From Chitinophagales bacterium (lineage in GTDB: Bacteria > Bacteroidota > Bacteroidia > Chitinophagales > Saprospiraceae): a stretch of DNA of 64,000 nucleotides. The notes under the pieces are model-generated. The model did no database searches. It saw only the letters and a program-made list of their open reading frames with translations, and was not told the DNA's origin. Location of the stretch: positions 1-64,000 of the forward strand of contig JAFLBO010000014.1 in assembly GCA_017303475.1 (NCBI GenBank). Reading direction: 5' to 3'. Shown here in pieces: positions 27,112-34,789 of the stretch; the stretch's first letter is position 1, and each line of letters begins with the position of its first letter. A program made the position numbers and the translations under genes.

Positions 27112-27370
27112 ACGGCTTACGGTGGACGGTGGACGGCCTACGGTGGACGGGTAGCTAAACTAATGTGAGTTGTCATTCCGAGTACTCGGAACCTACACAA
27201 GCCCGGCTGCGAGATTATCCCCTGGCAAAGAGGATTGCCCGCAGCCAGGCTTGTGTAGGTCCCCTACCGGGGATGACAACTCACATTAGTTTAGCTACCC
27301 GTCAACTGGAACCGTCCACCGTCCACCGTCCACCGTCTACCGTCCACCGTCCACCGTCTACCGTCTACCG
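27112..27370. repeat. GTCCACC-type heptamer arrays around a palindromic element
   Basis: Units of the 7-mer GTCCACC (or its complement GGTGGAC) and close variants such as GTCTACC occur at 27112-27150 and 27310-27370. Between them is a 152-base inverted repeat (27149-27300) whose outer 28-bp arms (27149-27176 and 27273-27300) are exact. Inner arms at 27191-27211 and 27240-27260 also pair. The protease stop codon lies at the edge of the first array. Confidence 0.85.
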
Positions 27371-27401
27371 TAATCCGTCCAAAATCCGTATCTTGCCCCC
27401 C

Positions 27402-27854
27402 ATGAGTACCACACAGGATTTTTTTGCAACTGTTCCGGCTGCCAGTGCACAACATCTGAAGATTACCAACGAGGCAGAAGCCTGCGCCGCCGTGTTATTT
27501 GCATGTCGCCGTGCAGATGAAATTGATGGCCCTGGCGGCACGGCTGCCTTTATGACAACGCTTAAAAGCCGGAACATCTTCATCGGTTCCGATCCGGAAG
27601 CACTGGTGGAGGCCGCTACCCGGTATTTTGAACAGGCCGGCAGCTCCGCTGCGCTCATTGATGCGGCCATAGGCGCTATACGGGAACAAACCCGCCTGCC
27701 GCTTTTTTACCATTGTCTGGACATGATGCTGGCCGATGGTGTGGTGACGCCTCAGGAGCATAAGATATTTCTGTATTTGAAAGGTAAATTTCGGGTAGAC
27801 GACGATGCAGCCTTCAATGCACTGGATGTGTTAGTAGTTAAAAATCAATTGTAG
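27402..27854 (+). CDS. TerB-like protein
   Basis: A 150-residue all-helical protein. LPLFYHCLDMMLADGVVTPQEHKIFLYLKGKF matches the TerB / DUF533-type helical bundle in its order of features, although the exact family is not certain. TerB proteins are linked to tellurite and membrane stress but have no proven reaction. ATG 27402 is chosen; the frame is open further upstream only because it reads through the repeat region. Confidence 0.7.
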   Translation: MSTTQDFFATVPAASAQHLKITNEAEACAAVLFACRRADEIDGPGGTAAFMTTLKSRNIFIGSDPEALVEAATRYFEQAGSSAALIDAAIGAIREQTRLPLFYHCLDMMLADGVVTPQEHKIFLYLKGKFRVDDDAAFNALDVLVVKNQL

Positions 27855-27932
27855 TATACCTTGTCAAGAGGTGTTCATGCCCCCCATAAGTCTTCCCGGA
27901 ATACCATTCCGGGGTACATAAAGCCTACATAA

Positions 27933-28610
27933 ATGTGCGGCCGTTATTCCTTTGTCCCCAAAGCGAAACAGCAAAAAACGCTGGCAGAAGTGGTGCAACT
28001 CCCCGCTGAATTGCCCCTGAGCTACAATATTGCCCCCACCCACGAGGCCCTGGTAATTGCCGATGACCACCCGCAGCAACTGCAATGTATGGAATGGGGG
28101 CTGGTGCCGCACTGGAGCGCCGATGGCAAGAACAACGGCAAACTCATTAATGCCCGTGCAGAAGGTATTGAAGAAAAACCCTCTTTCCGGGAATCCATCC
28201 ACCGCCGGCATTGCCTGGTTCCGGCCGACAGCTTCTATGAATGGCGCAAACAAGGCGCCCGAAAGATTCCGTATCGTATTTTTCGTAAAGACGAGCAACT
28301 GCTTTTCCTGGCCGGTATCTGGGATGAATGGCAACAAGGTGGACAAACCAAACGCACTTTTTCCATCATCACCACCACACCCAACCGAGAAATGGCCGAT
28401 CTGCACGACCGTATGCCGGTTATTTTCTCCACTCCCGAAGAATGCCGCCGCTGGCTGACCCCCGGCCCCCTGGAAGAAAGTCTCCGGCTGCTCCACCCAC
28501 CAGCAGACGACCTGCTCGCTATGTACCGCGTGTCCGAAAAACTCAATAAACCCGGCTACGACGCCCCGGACCTGCAGGATCCGCAACCGGAGGAATGGAC
28601 GCTGTTTTGA
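27933..28610 (+). CDS. yedK: SRAP-family DNA-protein crosslink protein (YedK/HMCES)
   Basis: A 225-residue protein that should form a covalent crosslink with abasic sites in single-stranded DNA. The catalytic Cys2 follows the initiator Met (MCGRYSFV). The family Asn, Glu (PADSFYEW) and His (HDRMPVIF) positions are all present. The start is fixed by the need for Cys at position 2. It is convergent with dinB, and a palindromic repeat fills the gap and starts at its TGA. Close presence of dinB and dnaE suggests a DNA-damage neighbourhood. Confidence 0.93.
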   Translation: MCGRYSFVPKAKQQKTLAEVVQLPAELPLSYNIAPTHEALVIADDHPQQLQCMEWGLVPHWSADGKNNGKLINARAEGIEEKPSFRESIHRRHCLVPADSFYEWRKQGARKIPYRIFRKDEQLLFLAGIWDEWQQGGQTKRTFSIITTTPNREMADLHDRMPVIFSTPEECRRWLTPGPLEESLRLLHPPADDLLAMYRVSEKLNKPGYDAPDLQDPQPEEWTLF

Positions 28611-28612
28611 AG

Positions 28613-28736
28613 TACATGATTGACGATTACATGATTACATGAGTGAAGAGGTGGGGCATTCAGCTTGATTATTCTCGTATGCCAAAGGCAGCGCCTCTCC
28701 CTCTTCACTCATGTAATCATGTACTCGTCAATTTTA
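28613..28736. repeat. Palindromic repeat B, copy 1
   Basis: Arms 28619-28650 and 28701-28732 match at 31 of 32 positions; they contain TACATGATTACATGAGTGAA. The element starts at the yedK stop codon and ends a few bases from the dinB stop, filling the space between convergent genes. Related copies are at 36241 and 39481. Confidence 0.88.
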
Positions 28737-28738
28737 CC

Positions 28739-29881
28739 TCAAGTTCCTCCCCCCTTCCGTACCGCATACTTCCCAAAACGATTCCGGATTTTATCCATTG
28801 CCTCCAGCAGGCGGGCTTCTTTTTCCGTATTGTCGAATAGGTTGAGCTGACTGGAACCTTGTACCAGTTCGCTGAAGCGCACGCCCAGCAGTCGGATGGC
28901 CTGACGGCGTTCGTACAGTTGTTCAAACAGTTGCAGCACCTTGGATTCCAGCGGACCATCCTGAGCTGAATACGGGATTTTGGCCTGTTTGGTAAAGGTG
29001 TTGAAATCGGCATAGCGGAGCTTAACCGTTACGCAGGCCGTGAGTTTGCCCAGGGCGCGCAGTTGATAGGCCAGTTGGGCCGTTTGCCTGCGCAGTTCAT
29101 CCTGCAGGAAACGCATGTCTATGGTGTCGGCATGAAAGGTGCGCTCGGAGGAAATGGAATCCTGCTCGCGGTAGGGCACTACCGGACTATCGTCCTCTCC
29201 GTTGGCTTTTTTCCACATAAGGAGCCCGTTTTTGCCAAATTCTCTTTGCAGCAAACGCGGCGGGATCTCGCTCAGTGTCCCGCAGGTGCGCACGCCCATG
29301 AGCGAGAGTCGCCGCTCCGTTTCCCGCCCGATGAACGGGATACGCCCTACCGGCAAAGGCGATAAAAAGGCTTTCTCCGTGCCGGCTTCCACCAGCTTAA
29401 CTCCGTTGGGCTTCACCTCTCCCGTGCCTACCTTCGACACGGTTTTGTTCACGGATAGCCCAAGCGACAACGGCAATCCCGTTTCTCTGAGAATTTTATC
29501 CCGCAACTCCCCGCTCCATTTCCAACAACCGATGTAGCGATCCATGCCTGTTAAATCCAAATAAAACTCGTCAATAGAAGCCTGTTCGTACAATGGCGCC
29601 TGATCTTCAATCACAGCCCGCACCAATCCGGAATATTTGGAGTAGGTTTCCATATCGCCCCGAAGCACCAGCGCGTCCGGACACAACTGCAACGCCTGTC
29701 GCATCGGCATGGCCGAGCGCACCCCGAAAGCCCGGGCCTCGTAACTGCACGAAGCCACCACGCCCCGGTTGCTGCTGCCGCCAATGATCAGTGGCTTGCC
29801 CCGCAAGGCATCGTTGCGCAACTGTTCTACCGCCACAAAAAAGGCGTCGAGATCAAGATGAAGAATAGAGCGAGGGGGCAT
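28739..29881 (-). CDS. dinB: DNA polymerase IV
   Basis: A 380-residue Y-family translesion polymerase. The palm acidic residues are in LDLDAFFVAVEQ and QASIDEFYLDLTG, so it should be catalytically active, unlike ImuB. The thumb helix-hairpin-helix region (FIGRETERRLSLMGVRTCG) and the little-finger domain follow. The C-terminus is short, without an obvious clamp-binding peptide. The next gene on this strand is a short DnaE, separated by repeat DNA. The pair resembles the translesion cassettes dinB/imuB-dnaE2. Confidence 0.92.
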   Translation of the reverse strand: MPPRSILHLDLDAFFVAVEQLRNDALRGKPLIIGGSSNRGVVASCSYEARAFGVRSAMPMRQALQLCPDALVLRGDMETYSKYSGLVRAVIEDQAPLYEQASIDEFYLDLTGMDRYIGCWKWSGELRDKILRETGLPLSLGLSVNKTVSKVGTGEVKPNGVKLVEAGTEKAFLSPLPVGRIPFIGRETERRLSLMGVRTCGTLSEIPPRLLQREFGKNGLLMWKKANGEDDSPVVPYREQDSISSERTFHADTIDMRFLQDELRRQTAQLAYQLRALGKLTACVTVKLRYADFNTFTKQAKIPYSAQDGPLESKVLQLFEQLYERRQAIRLLGVRFSELVQGSSQLNLFDNTEKEARLLEAMDKIRNRFGKYAVRKGGGT

Positions 29882-30263
29882 GTTTTTGTTGTTGTACCGG
29901 CGGGTTTAGCCGCAGCTGTTTGAGGGGTTTGAAAGGGTTTGAAGGGTTTGAGGGGTTTTAAGGGGTTTGAGGGGTTTGATGGGTTTGATGGGTTTGATGG
30001 GGTACACATTTTTAATTTGGAAAGCCCCGCTAAAATTGCCCCGTCCTTCAGGGCGGGGAATAGAGTTAAATAAAAATTGAAGGGGCTTTAGCCCTCCCAC
30101 TCATTGTGATCCCAAATCCCCAGCCTAAAGGGCGGGGCAATTTGGCTCCAGGCATTCCGGTATGCCCGGCTTGTGTAGATCCCGATTCCCGTCTAGCAAC
30201 CCACGTTAAGCCAAACCCTACACGGCACTCCATCGTCCATCGTCCACCGTCCATCGTCCACCG
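29882..30263. repeat. Repeat-filled gap between dinB and dnaE
   Basis: No gene is seen here. 29919-30005 is a tandem array of GGGTTTGA-like units. 30024-30144 is an imperfect inverted repeat with GCCCCGC / GCGGGGC arms. 30149-30205 is a degenerate copy of the palindromic element at 27149-27300. 30229-30285 is a GTCCACC / GTCCATC array that runs into the 3' end of dnaE and supplies its stop codon. Confidence 0.8.
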
Positions 30264-33200
30264 TCAACCGTCCACCGTTACATAAGCCAGCCGTTCCAGG
30301 CTATGCACTTCCAGGCTCACAAAGCCAAATTCGCTGGTTAATCTTCCCCGGATGCGGTAAATGCCGCGTCCGCGGAACGGTGTTTTGCGCACCTGATCCG
30401 GGAAATGCACCGTGTCAAAAAATTGCCCTTCACAGTCGAGCCAGGTGCCGAACTGCATGAGTTCGCCCTTTACGGTTCGGGTATCCTTTCTGCACACATA
30501 ATAGCCGGTCATGGTGACCAACTCGTGTATGTGCTTGCCCATATCGCGCGCCAAAAGCCCGGGATTTCCAGCCCTTGCACTTTCCTCCAGCAAATCAAAC
30601 GGCGCACAAAGCGGAAATCCCAACAAGTCCATTTCCTCAAAGGCCTGGTCGTATGGTCCCTCTTCCAGTATGGGAAGCTGGTAGGAGTCAGCCTCATCGG
30701 CAAACAATAACTGGGCGCCCATGCCGCTTTCAGGCGTGAGTACCCGGCTTTTTTCCCAGAACAACGCGCTTTTTTTCATGCCCGTAAACCGGAATGCCCC
30801 GATACGGATCAGCAGATCCAGTTGCGAGGGCGCCACATGCACCCGGCGTACAAAGTTTTCCATGGATTTGAATGGACCCATGGTTTGTTGGTATTCAATG
30901 TTTTGTATTAACTCCGATTCCAGTCCGCGTACATGAGTAAGGCCCAGGTACACGTCCTGACCTTCGATGCGGGTGAGTCGTTTGCTCCGGTTCACGCAGG
31001 GCGCATGGATACGCGCGCCACACATCCGCGCCTCATGTACGTAGAATTCCGTGCTGTAAAATCCGCCGAAATTGTTGATCACAGCCACCATGAACTCCAG
31101 CGGGAAATAGGTTTTCAGGTACAGACTCTGGAACGATTCCACGGCAAAACTCGCCGAGTGCGCTTTGCAGAAGGAGTAACCGCCGAAACTCTCCAGTTGC
31201 CGCCACACTTCTTTGGTCAGGGCCTCCGGATAGCGCCGGGCAGCACACTGATCAAAGTATTTCTGTTTTAGGCGTTCAAAGGCCTCCGAAGAGCGCTTTT
31301 TGCCCGTCATCATGCGCCGCATTACATCCGCTTCGTCCAGGCCCAGGCCCGCAAAATGGTGCAGAATTTTCATCACATCCTCCTGGTACACCATGACCCC
31401 GAAGGTTTCCGATAAATGCTCCTTGAACACCGGATGCAGGTACTCAAAAGCATTGGGCTGGTGAAAACGCTGGATATAAGCGCGCATCATGCCGGAACTG
31501 GCCACTCCCGGCCGGATGATGCTGCTGGCCGCCACCAGGTGTACATAGTTGTCGCAGCGCAGCTTGCGCAACAAACCGCGCATGGCAGGACTCTCAATAT
31601 AAAAGCAGCCCATACACCGACTGCTGCGCAACTGTTCCCGCACCCGTTCGTCGTTCTTGATACGTTCCACCTCGTGCACGTTCACCGCCTTGCCCTGGTT
31701 TTCCCGTACAATATCCACACAATCCTTAATATGACCCAGGCCGCGCTGACTCAGGATGTCGAACTTGTGATAGCCCCATTCCTCGGCGCCATACATGTCG
31801 AAATGCGTAATCGGGAAACCCTTGGGCATCATCTGAAGGGCCGTGGCTTCACTCAGGGGTTTTTCCGAAATGATGATGCCGCCGGCGTGTATGGACAGGT
31901 AGTTGGGGAAATCCACCAGCATATCCCCGTAGCGCAGGATGTGTTTGGCCCAGGGATGCAGGCCTTCCGGCAAGGCGGTGGCTGTTGCTGCCGGGGCGGT
32001 GGCTGTTGCTGCCGGGGCGGTGGCTACGGTGGTGCTTCCGGCGCTTTCCTCGCCTTTTCGCCCTGTCCATTCCCAGCTGCCCGGTGTGTTTTTATGCCAG
32101 TAATCCAGAATGGCCTCGATGTCGGCCGGTGTTAATCCGAACACTTTGCCGAGTTCCCGGATCACTGCCGCATGCTGGAAGGTGCTGTAGGTGGCCAGCA
32201 GGGCGGTATGCTCCCGTCCATAGCGCTTGAAAATATAATCGGTTACATCGTCGCGCTCGTCCCAGGAGAAGTCGATGTCAAAATCCGGCGGCGAACTCCG
32301 CTGTGGATTGATGAACCGCTCGAAATAGAGGTCCAGTTCCAGCGGCTCCACATCAGTGATGTACAGGCAGTAGGCTACTATGGAATTGGCGCCGCTTCCG
32401 CGTCCCACATGGTGGTAGCCGGCCGATTCGGCGTAGCGTATGATGTCCCAAGTGATGAGAAAATACGTGGCAAAATCCATTTCTGCGATCATTTTAAGTT
32501 CCTTGCGCACCCGCTCCTGTGCGCGCTTGTGCCCTGTACCATACCGGCGCACGCAGCCGTTTTCTGCCAGCTTGGTAAGCAGATTCAGGTCGCCCTCCTT
32601 GCTGCCCATAAACGTCCGGCGATTGCGATGCAGGCCGGTTTCGAAGGAAATGGAGCAGGCATCCAGTACACGGCGGGTATTTTGCATCACTTTAGGGTGG
32701 TTTTGAAAAGGCGCCAGTATGGAAGCTTCCGGCCGGAAAAACTCGTCGGGGCCGGCCACGGCCACGCCATCCAGTTTGGTTGCCAGGGTGTTGGCGTCCA
32801 TAGCGCGCAACAGCTTATGCAGCCGATGGCCCTCGGCATCGGGGTAGGTGAGGGGTTGCCATACCACGAGTTGTTCCGGTCGATGCCGCCAGGAGGAGAA
32901 CACCAGTTTTCCGGCATCGGCCGGCCGGATACCGAGTAGTTCATGTGGGCGAAACATGTCGAAAGGTTTGACTTCGCGTTCATAGATGATGAAGACATCG
33001 TCCATGGGCGGCGGCACTGCGGGCAGCGGTTTGCCATTCAGGGAATGTTCGGTCAGGAAGGCACACAGCGCAGCCCAGCCGGTATTGTTGCGGGCGATGC
33101 CGGTGTACAGAAAGCGGTGTTTCTCATCCCGAAACTCAATGCCCAGGATGGGTTTTATCCGGTGCTTTTGGCAGGCGCGTACGAATTCCAGTGCTGCAGA

Positions 33201-33323
33201 CGTGTTGTTGATGTCTGTCAGTGCCAGGCTTTTAACCTGGTGCGCAGCAGCGACTTCTACCAGTTGACTGGGAGAAAAAACGCCATAGCGCAGACTGAAA
33301 TAGGTGTGCGCGTTGAGGTACAT
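30264..33323 (-). CDS. dnaE: Short DNA polymerase III alpha subunit (DnaE2-like)
   Basis: A 1019-residue C-family polymerase, the length of error-prone DnaE2 and shorter than replicative DnaE. The N-terminal PHP domain is degenerate (NAHTYFSLRYG where HxH is usual). The catalytic core is intact (GRGSGANSIVAYCL, PDFDIDFSWDERDDV). A low-complexity linker of two 7-residue units, ATAPAAT, lies near residues 430-450 and is encoded by a 21-bp tandem repeat. The last codons and the TGA come from a GTCCACC array. Adjacency to dinB suggests damage-induced translesion synthesis; the replicative DnaE would be elsewhere. Confidence 0.88.
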   Translation of the reverse strand: MYLNAHTYFSLRYGVFSPSQLVEVAAAHQVKSLALTDINNTSAALEFVRACQKHRIKPILGIEFRDEKHRFLYTGIARNNTGWAALCAFLTEHSLNGKPLPAVPPPMDDVFIIYEREVKPFDMFRPHELLGIRPADAGKLVFSSWRHRPEQLVVWQPLTYPDAEGHRLHKLLRAMDANTLATKLDGVAVAGPDEFFRPEASILAPFQNHPKVMQNTRRVLDACSISFETGLHRNRRTFMGSKEGDLNLLTKLAENGCVRRYGTGHKRAQERVRKELKMIAEMDFATYFLITWDIIRYAESAGYHHVGRGSGANSIVAYCLYITDVEPLELDLYFERFINPQRSSPPDFDIDFSWDERDDVTDYIFKRYGREHTALLATYSTFQHAAVIRELGKVFGLTPADIEAILDYWHKNTPGSWEWTGRKGEESAGSTTVATAPAATATAPAATATALPEGLHPWAKHILRYGDMLVDFPNYLSIHAGGIIISEKPLSEATALQMMPKGFPITHFDMYGAEEWGYHKFDILSQRGLGHIKDCVDIVRENQGKAVNVHEVERIKNDERVREQLRSSRCMGCFYIESPAMRGLLRKLRCDNYVHLVAASSIIRPGVASSGMMRAYIQRFHQPNAFEYLHPVFKEHLSETFGVMVYQEDVMKILHHFAGLGLDEADVMRRMMTGKKRSSEAFERLKQKYFDQCAARRYPEALTKEVWRQLESFGGYSFCKAHSASFAVESFQSLYLKTYFPLEFMVAVINNFGGFYSTEFYVHEARMCGARIHAPCVNRSKRLTRIEGQDVYLGLTHVRGLESELIQNIEYQQTMGPFKSMENFVRRVHVAPSQLDLLIRIGAFRFTGMKKSALFWEKSRVLTPESGMGAQLLFADEADSYQLPILEEGPYDQAFEEMDLLGFPLCAPFDLLEESARAGNPGLLARDMGKHIHELVTMTGYYVCRKDTRTVKGELMQFGTWLDCEGQFFDTVHFPDQVRKTPFRGRGIYRIRGRLTSEFGFVSLEVHSLERLAYVTVDG
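31974..32025 (-). repeat. In-frame 21-bp tandem repeat in dnaE
   Basis: About 2.3 copies of a 21-base unit encoding ATAPAAT. Changes in copy number would keep the reading frame, so linker length may vary among strains. Confidence 0.85.
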
Positions 33324-34050
33324 CGGACCGGGCGCGGTATGGTTTGCTGTAAAAAAAGAATAAAGCCCGGCTGTATGATGCCGGATGAAGGCGGGTAAGC
33401 CTTGCAGGTTTTTAAAAACCTAGGGTATGTACACAAGTTATTATGTGGATGTTAAGGCAATCAGGAAACACATCTAACATCTTGTAACCACTCGTTTCAA
33501 CGAGTGGCCAGGAATACCCCCCATCACATCTGGCATCTTTACAAAACATCAGCATCAGCCCAAAATTTGAACAAGGCCATACTAGAAATCATATCCTTCA
33601 CCGGGGTATTTGATGTTGATGTTTTGTAAAGATGCCAGATGTGATGGGGGGGGGCGGCTTTTGCCCGCCGTTAAAACAGCGGGTTACAAGATGCTAGATG
33701 TGATGAGTGGGCATAACCTCAGAAATTGATTCTCCATTTAACTTGTGTACATACCGTAGGTTTGAAAACTTGTAAGGTGGGGCAAAAGTAAGGATGTAAA
33801 ACTTTTTGTTTTTATATTGAAATAAATAATTTTAAAACGAATTTGTTTAATAATCCGGAAATGTTATACCTTTGGAACCAAATTGTTTTCGTTTTAATAC
33901 AATAAATACCCGCCGGAAGCGTAATCCTTAAAAAATAGTCTTGATGTGACGCCGTAACGGATATTCACTAAAGTTGGCAAGACTATTGTATTAGGTTGGA
34001 CATTTAAACCTTTGAACCTTTTTCTCACAAACACACGAACATTTTGTCTT
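33324..34050. repeat. Nested palindrome and promoter region
   Basis: No gene is seen. 33424-33755 is a nested inverted repeat with three paired layers: a perfect 17-bp outer pair (33424-33440 / 33739-33755, GGTATGTACACAAGTTA), a middle pair of about 21 bp (33469-33489 / 33682-33702), and an inner pair of about 40 bp (33517-33556 / 33611-33650). Parts recur at 36466-36547 and 36672-36710. A promoter for the next gene follows at 33842-33874. Confidence 0.85.
33842..33874 (+). promoter_or_regulatory. Promoter of the SPOR-like protein gene
   Basis: TTTG (33842-33845) and TACCTTTG (33867-33874) are 21 bases apart and match the Bacteroidota consensus. It lies about 175 bases upstream of the ATG at 34051, leaving a long leader. 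Confidence 0.55.
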
Positions 34051-34695
34051 ATGCAAACTGCTCAGAAACTTCTCCTCGTCCTTTTAATCGGTGTTGTTTC
34101 CCACGCTTCCGCCCAGGTTACAGCCGTACGCCGGTATAATCCTTCCGGCAGCACTACCCCCCAAACTTACTCAACCGAAAGCTCTTCCGACGCTGCTACG
34201 CGTCGTGCCGCCGCCTTGTCTAAGGTACAGGGCACACCATCTACTGCTAAAACCATGACTGCCAAAGGCATGGCTCCCGCGCAGTACAGCACAGACGGTA
34301 CCGCGCCGGCTACGTACGACATTGAGCCGCCAAATCCGGCTACTACCTTCACGGTGAACGGCGCCAACGTACACCGCAGTGTTCGTAAAGGTAAAGGTCA
34401 GGTAGGTGATTTGCTGTTCACACCAATCATCGAACTGCACTATGTGCAATTCGCGGTGTACTGCAAAAACACACCTGTCGACAAAGCGCCTTCCATCGAA
34501 GGTCTGATGCTGCTCTGGCACGAAGGCAGCCGCTGTCCGGGCGGTGCAGAAGGCGCCTGCTACATTGTAAAAGGATACAACACGGCTGAAGAAGCCAAGG
34601 CAGCCGTTGCACGTTTCAAATCCAGTGGTGTTGACTGCTGGTACAACCCTGCGCTTACTGGCGCGGCAGTAGAAGTAATTGGCGTACGCTCATAG
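34051..34695 (+). CDS. Exported SPOR-like domain protein
   Basis: A 214-residue protein with a signal peptide (LLLVLLIGVVSHASAQ), a low-complexity Ser/Thr/Ala-rich spacer to about residue 105, and a C-terminal domain starting YVQFAVYCKN and including EEAKAAVARFKSSGVDCWYN. That pattern suggests the SPOR peptidoglycan-binding fold, with four Cys that could form disulfides. ATG 34051 follows a good promoter. It may bind denuded glycan strands in the periplasm, but that is inferred. Confidence 0.7.
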   Translation: MQTAQKLLLVLLIGVVSHASAQVTAVRRYNPSGSTTPQTYSTESSSDAATRRAAALSKVQGTPSTAKTMTAKGMAPAQYSTDGTAPATYDIEPPNPATTFTVNGANVHRSVRKGKGQVGDLLFTPIIELHYVQFAVYCKNTPVDKAPSIEGLMLLWHEGSRCPGGAEGACYIVKGYNTAEEAKAAVARFKSSGVDCWYNPALTGAAVEVIGVRS

Positions 34696-34719
34696 GAGTA
34701 AAAAACTTGTTACTTTTTT

Positions 34720-34765
34720 GTAAAGCGATCGGTTCACAGCATGTGAATCGGTCGCTTTACATTTG
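34720..34765 (+). promoter_or_regulatory. Hairpin overlapping a promoter box before gapdh
   Basis: Arms 34720-34737 and 34743-34760 (GTAAAGCGATCGGTTCAC and its near complement) pair with two mismatches around a 5-base loop. The right arm runs into TACATTTG (34758-34765), a perfect -7 box, 25 bases before the gene start. The overlap suggests an operator. No good -33 box is seen. Confidence 0.4.
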
Positions 34766-34789
34766 CAGCCAAATAAAATCAAATTATTC

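Noticed and set aside
27165..27401. 79-residue extension of the TerB-like protein
   Set aside because: It translates a palindromic repeat and GTCCACC units; the domain begins at 27402.
27112..30290. CRISPR array in the short repeat tracts
   Set aside because: Units are 7-8 bases, contiguous, without spacers, and no Cas1 or Cas2 is present.
34720..34760. Rho-independent terminator between the SPOR-like gene and gapdh
   Set aside because: The T-run precedes the hairpin on the + strand and no T-run follows it; a promoter overlap explains it better.
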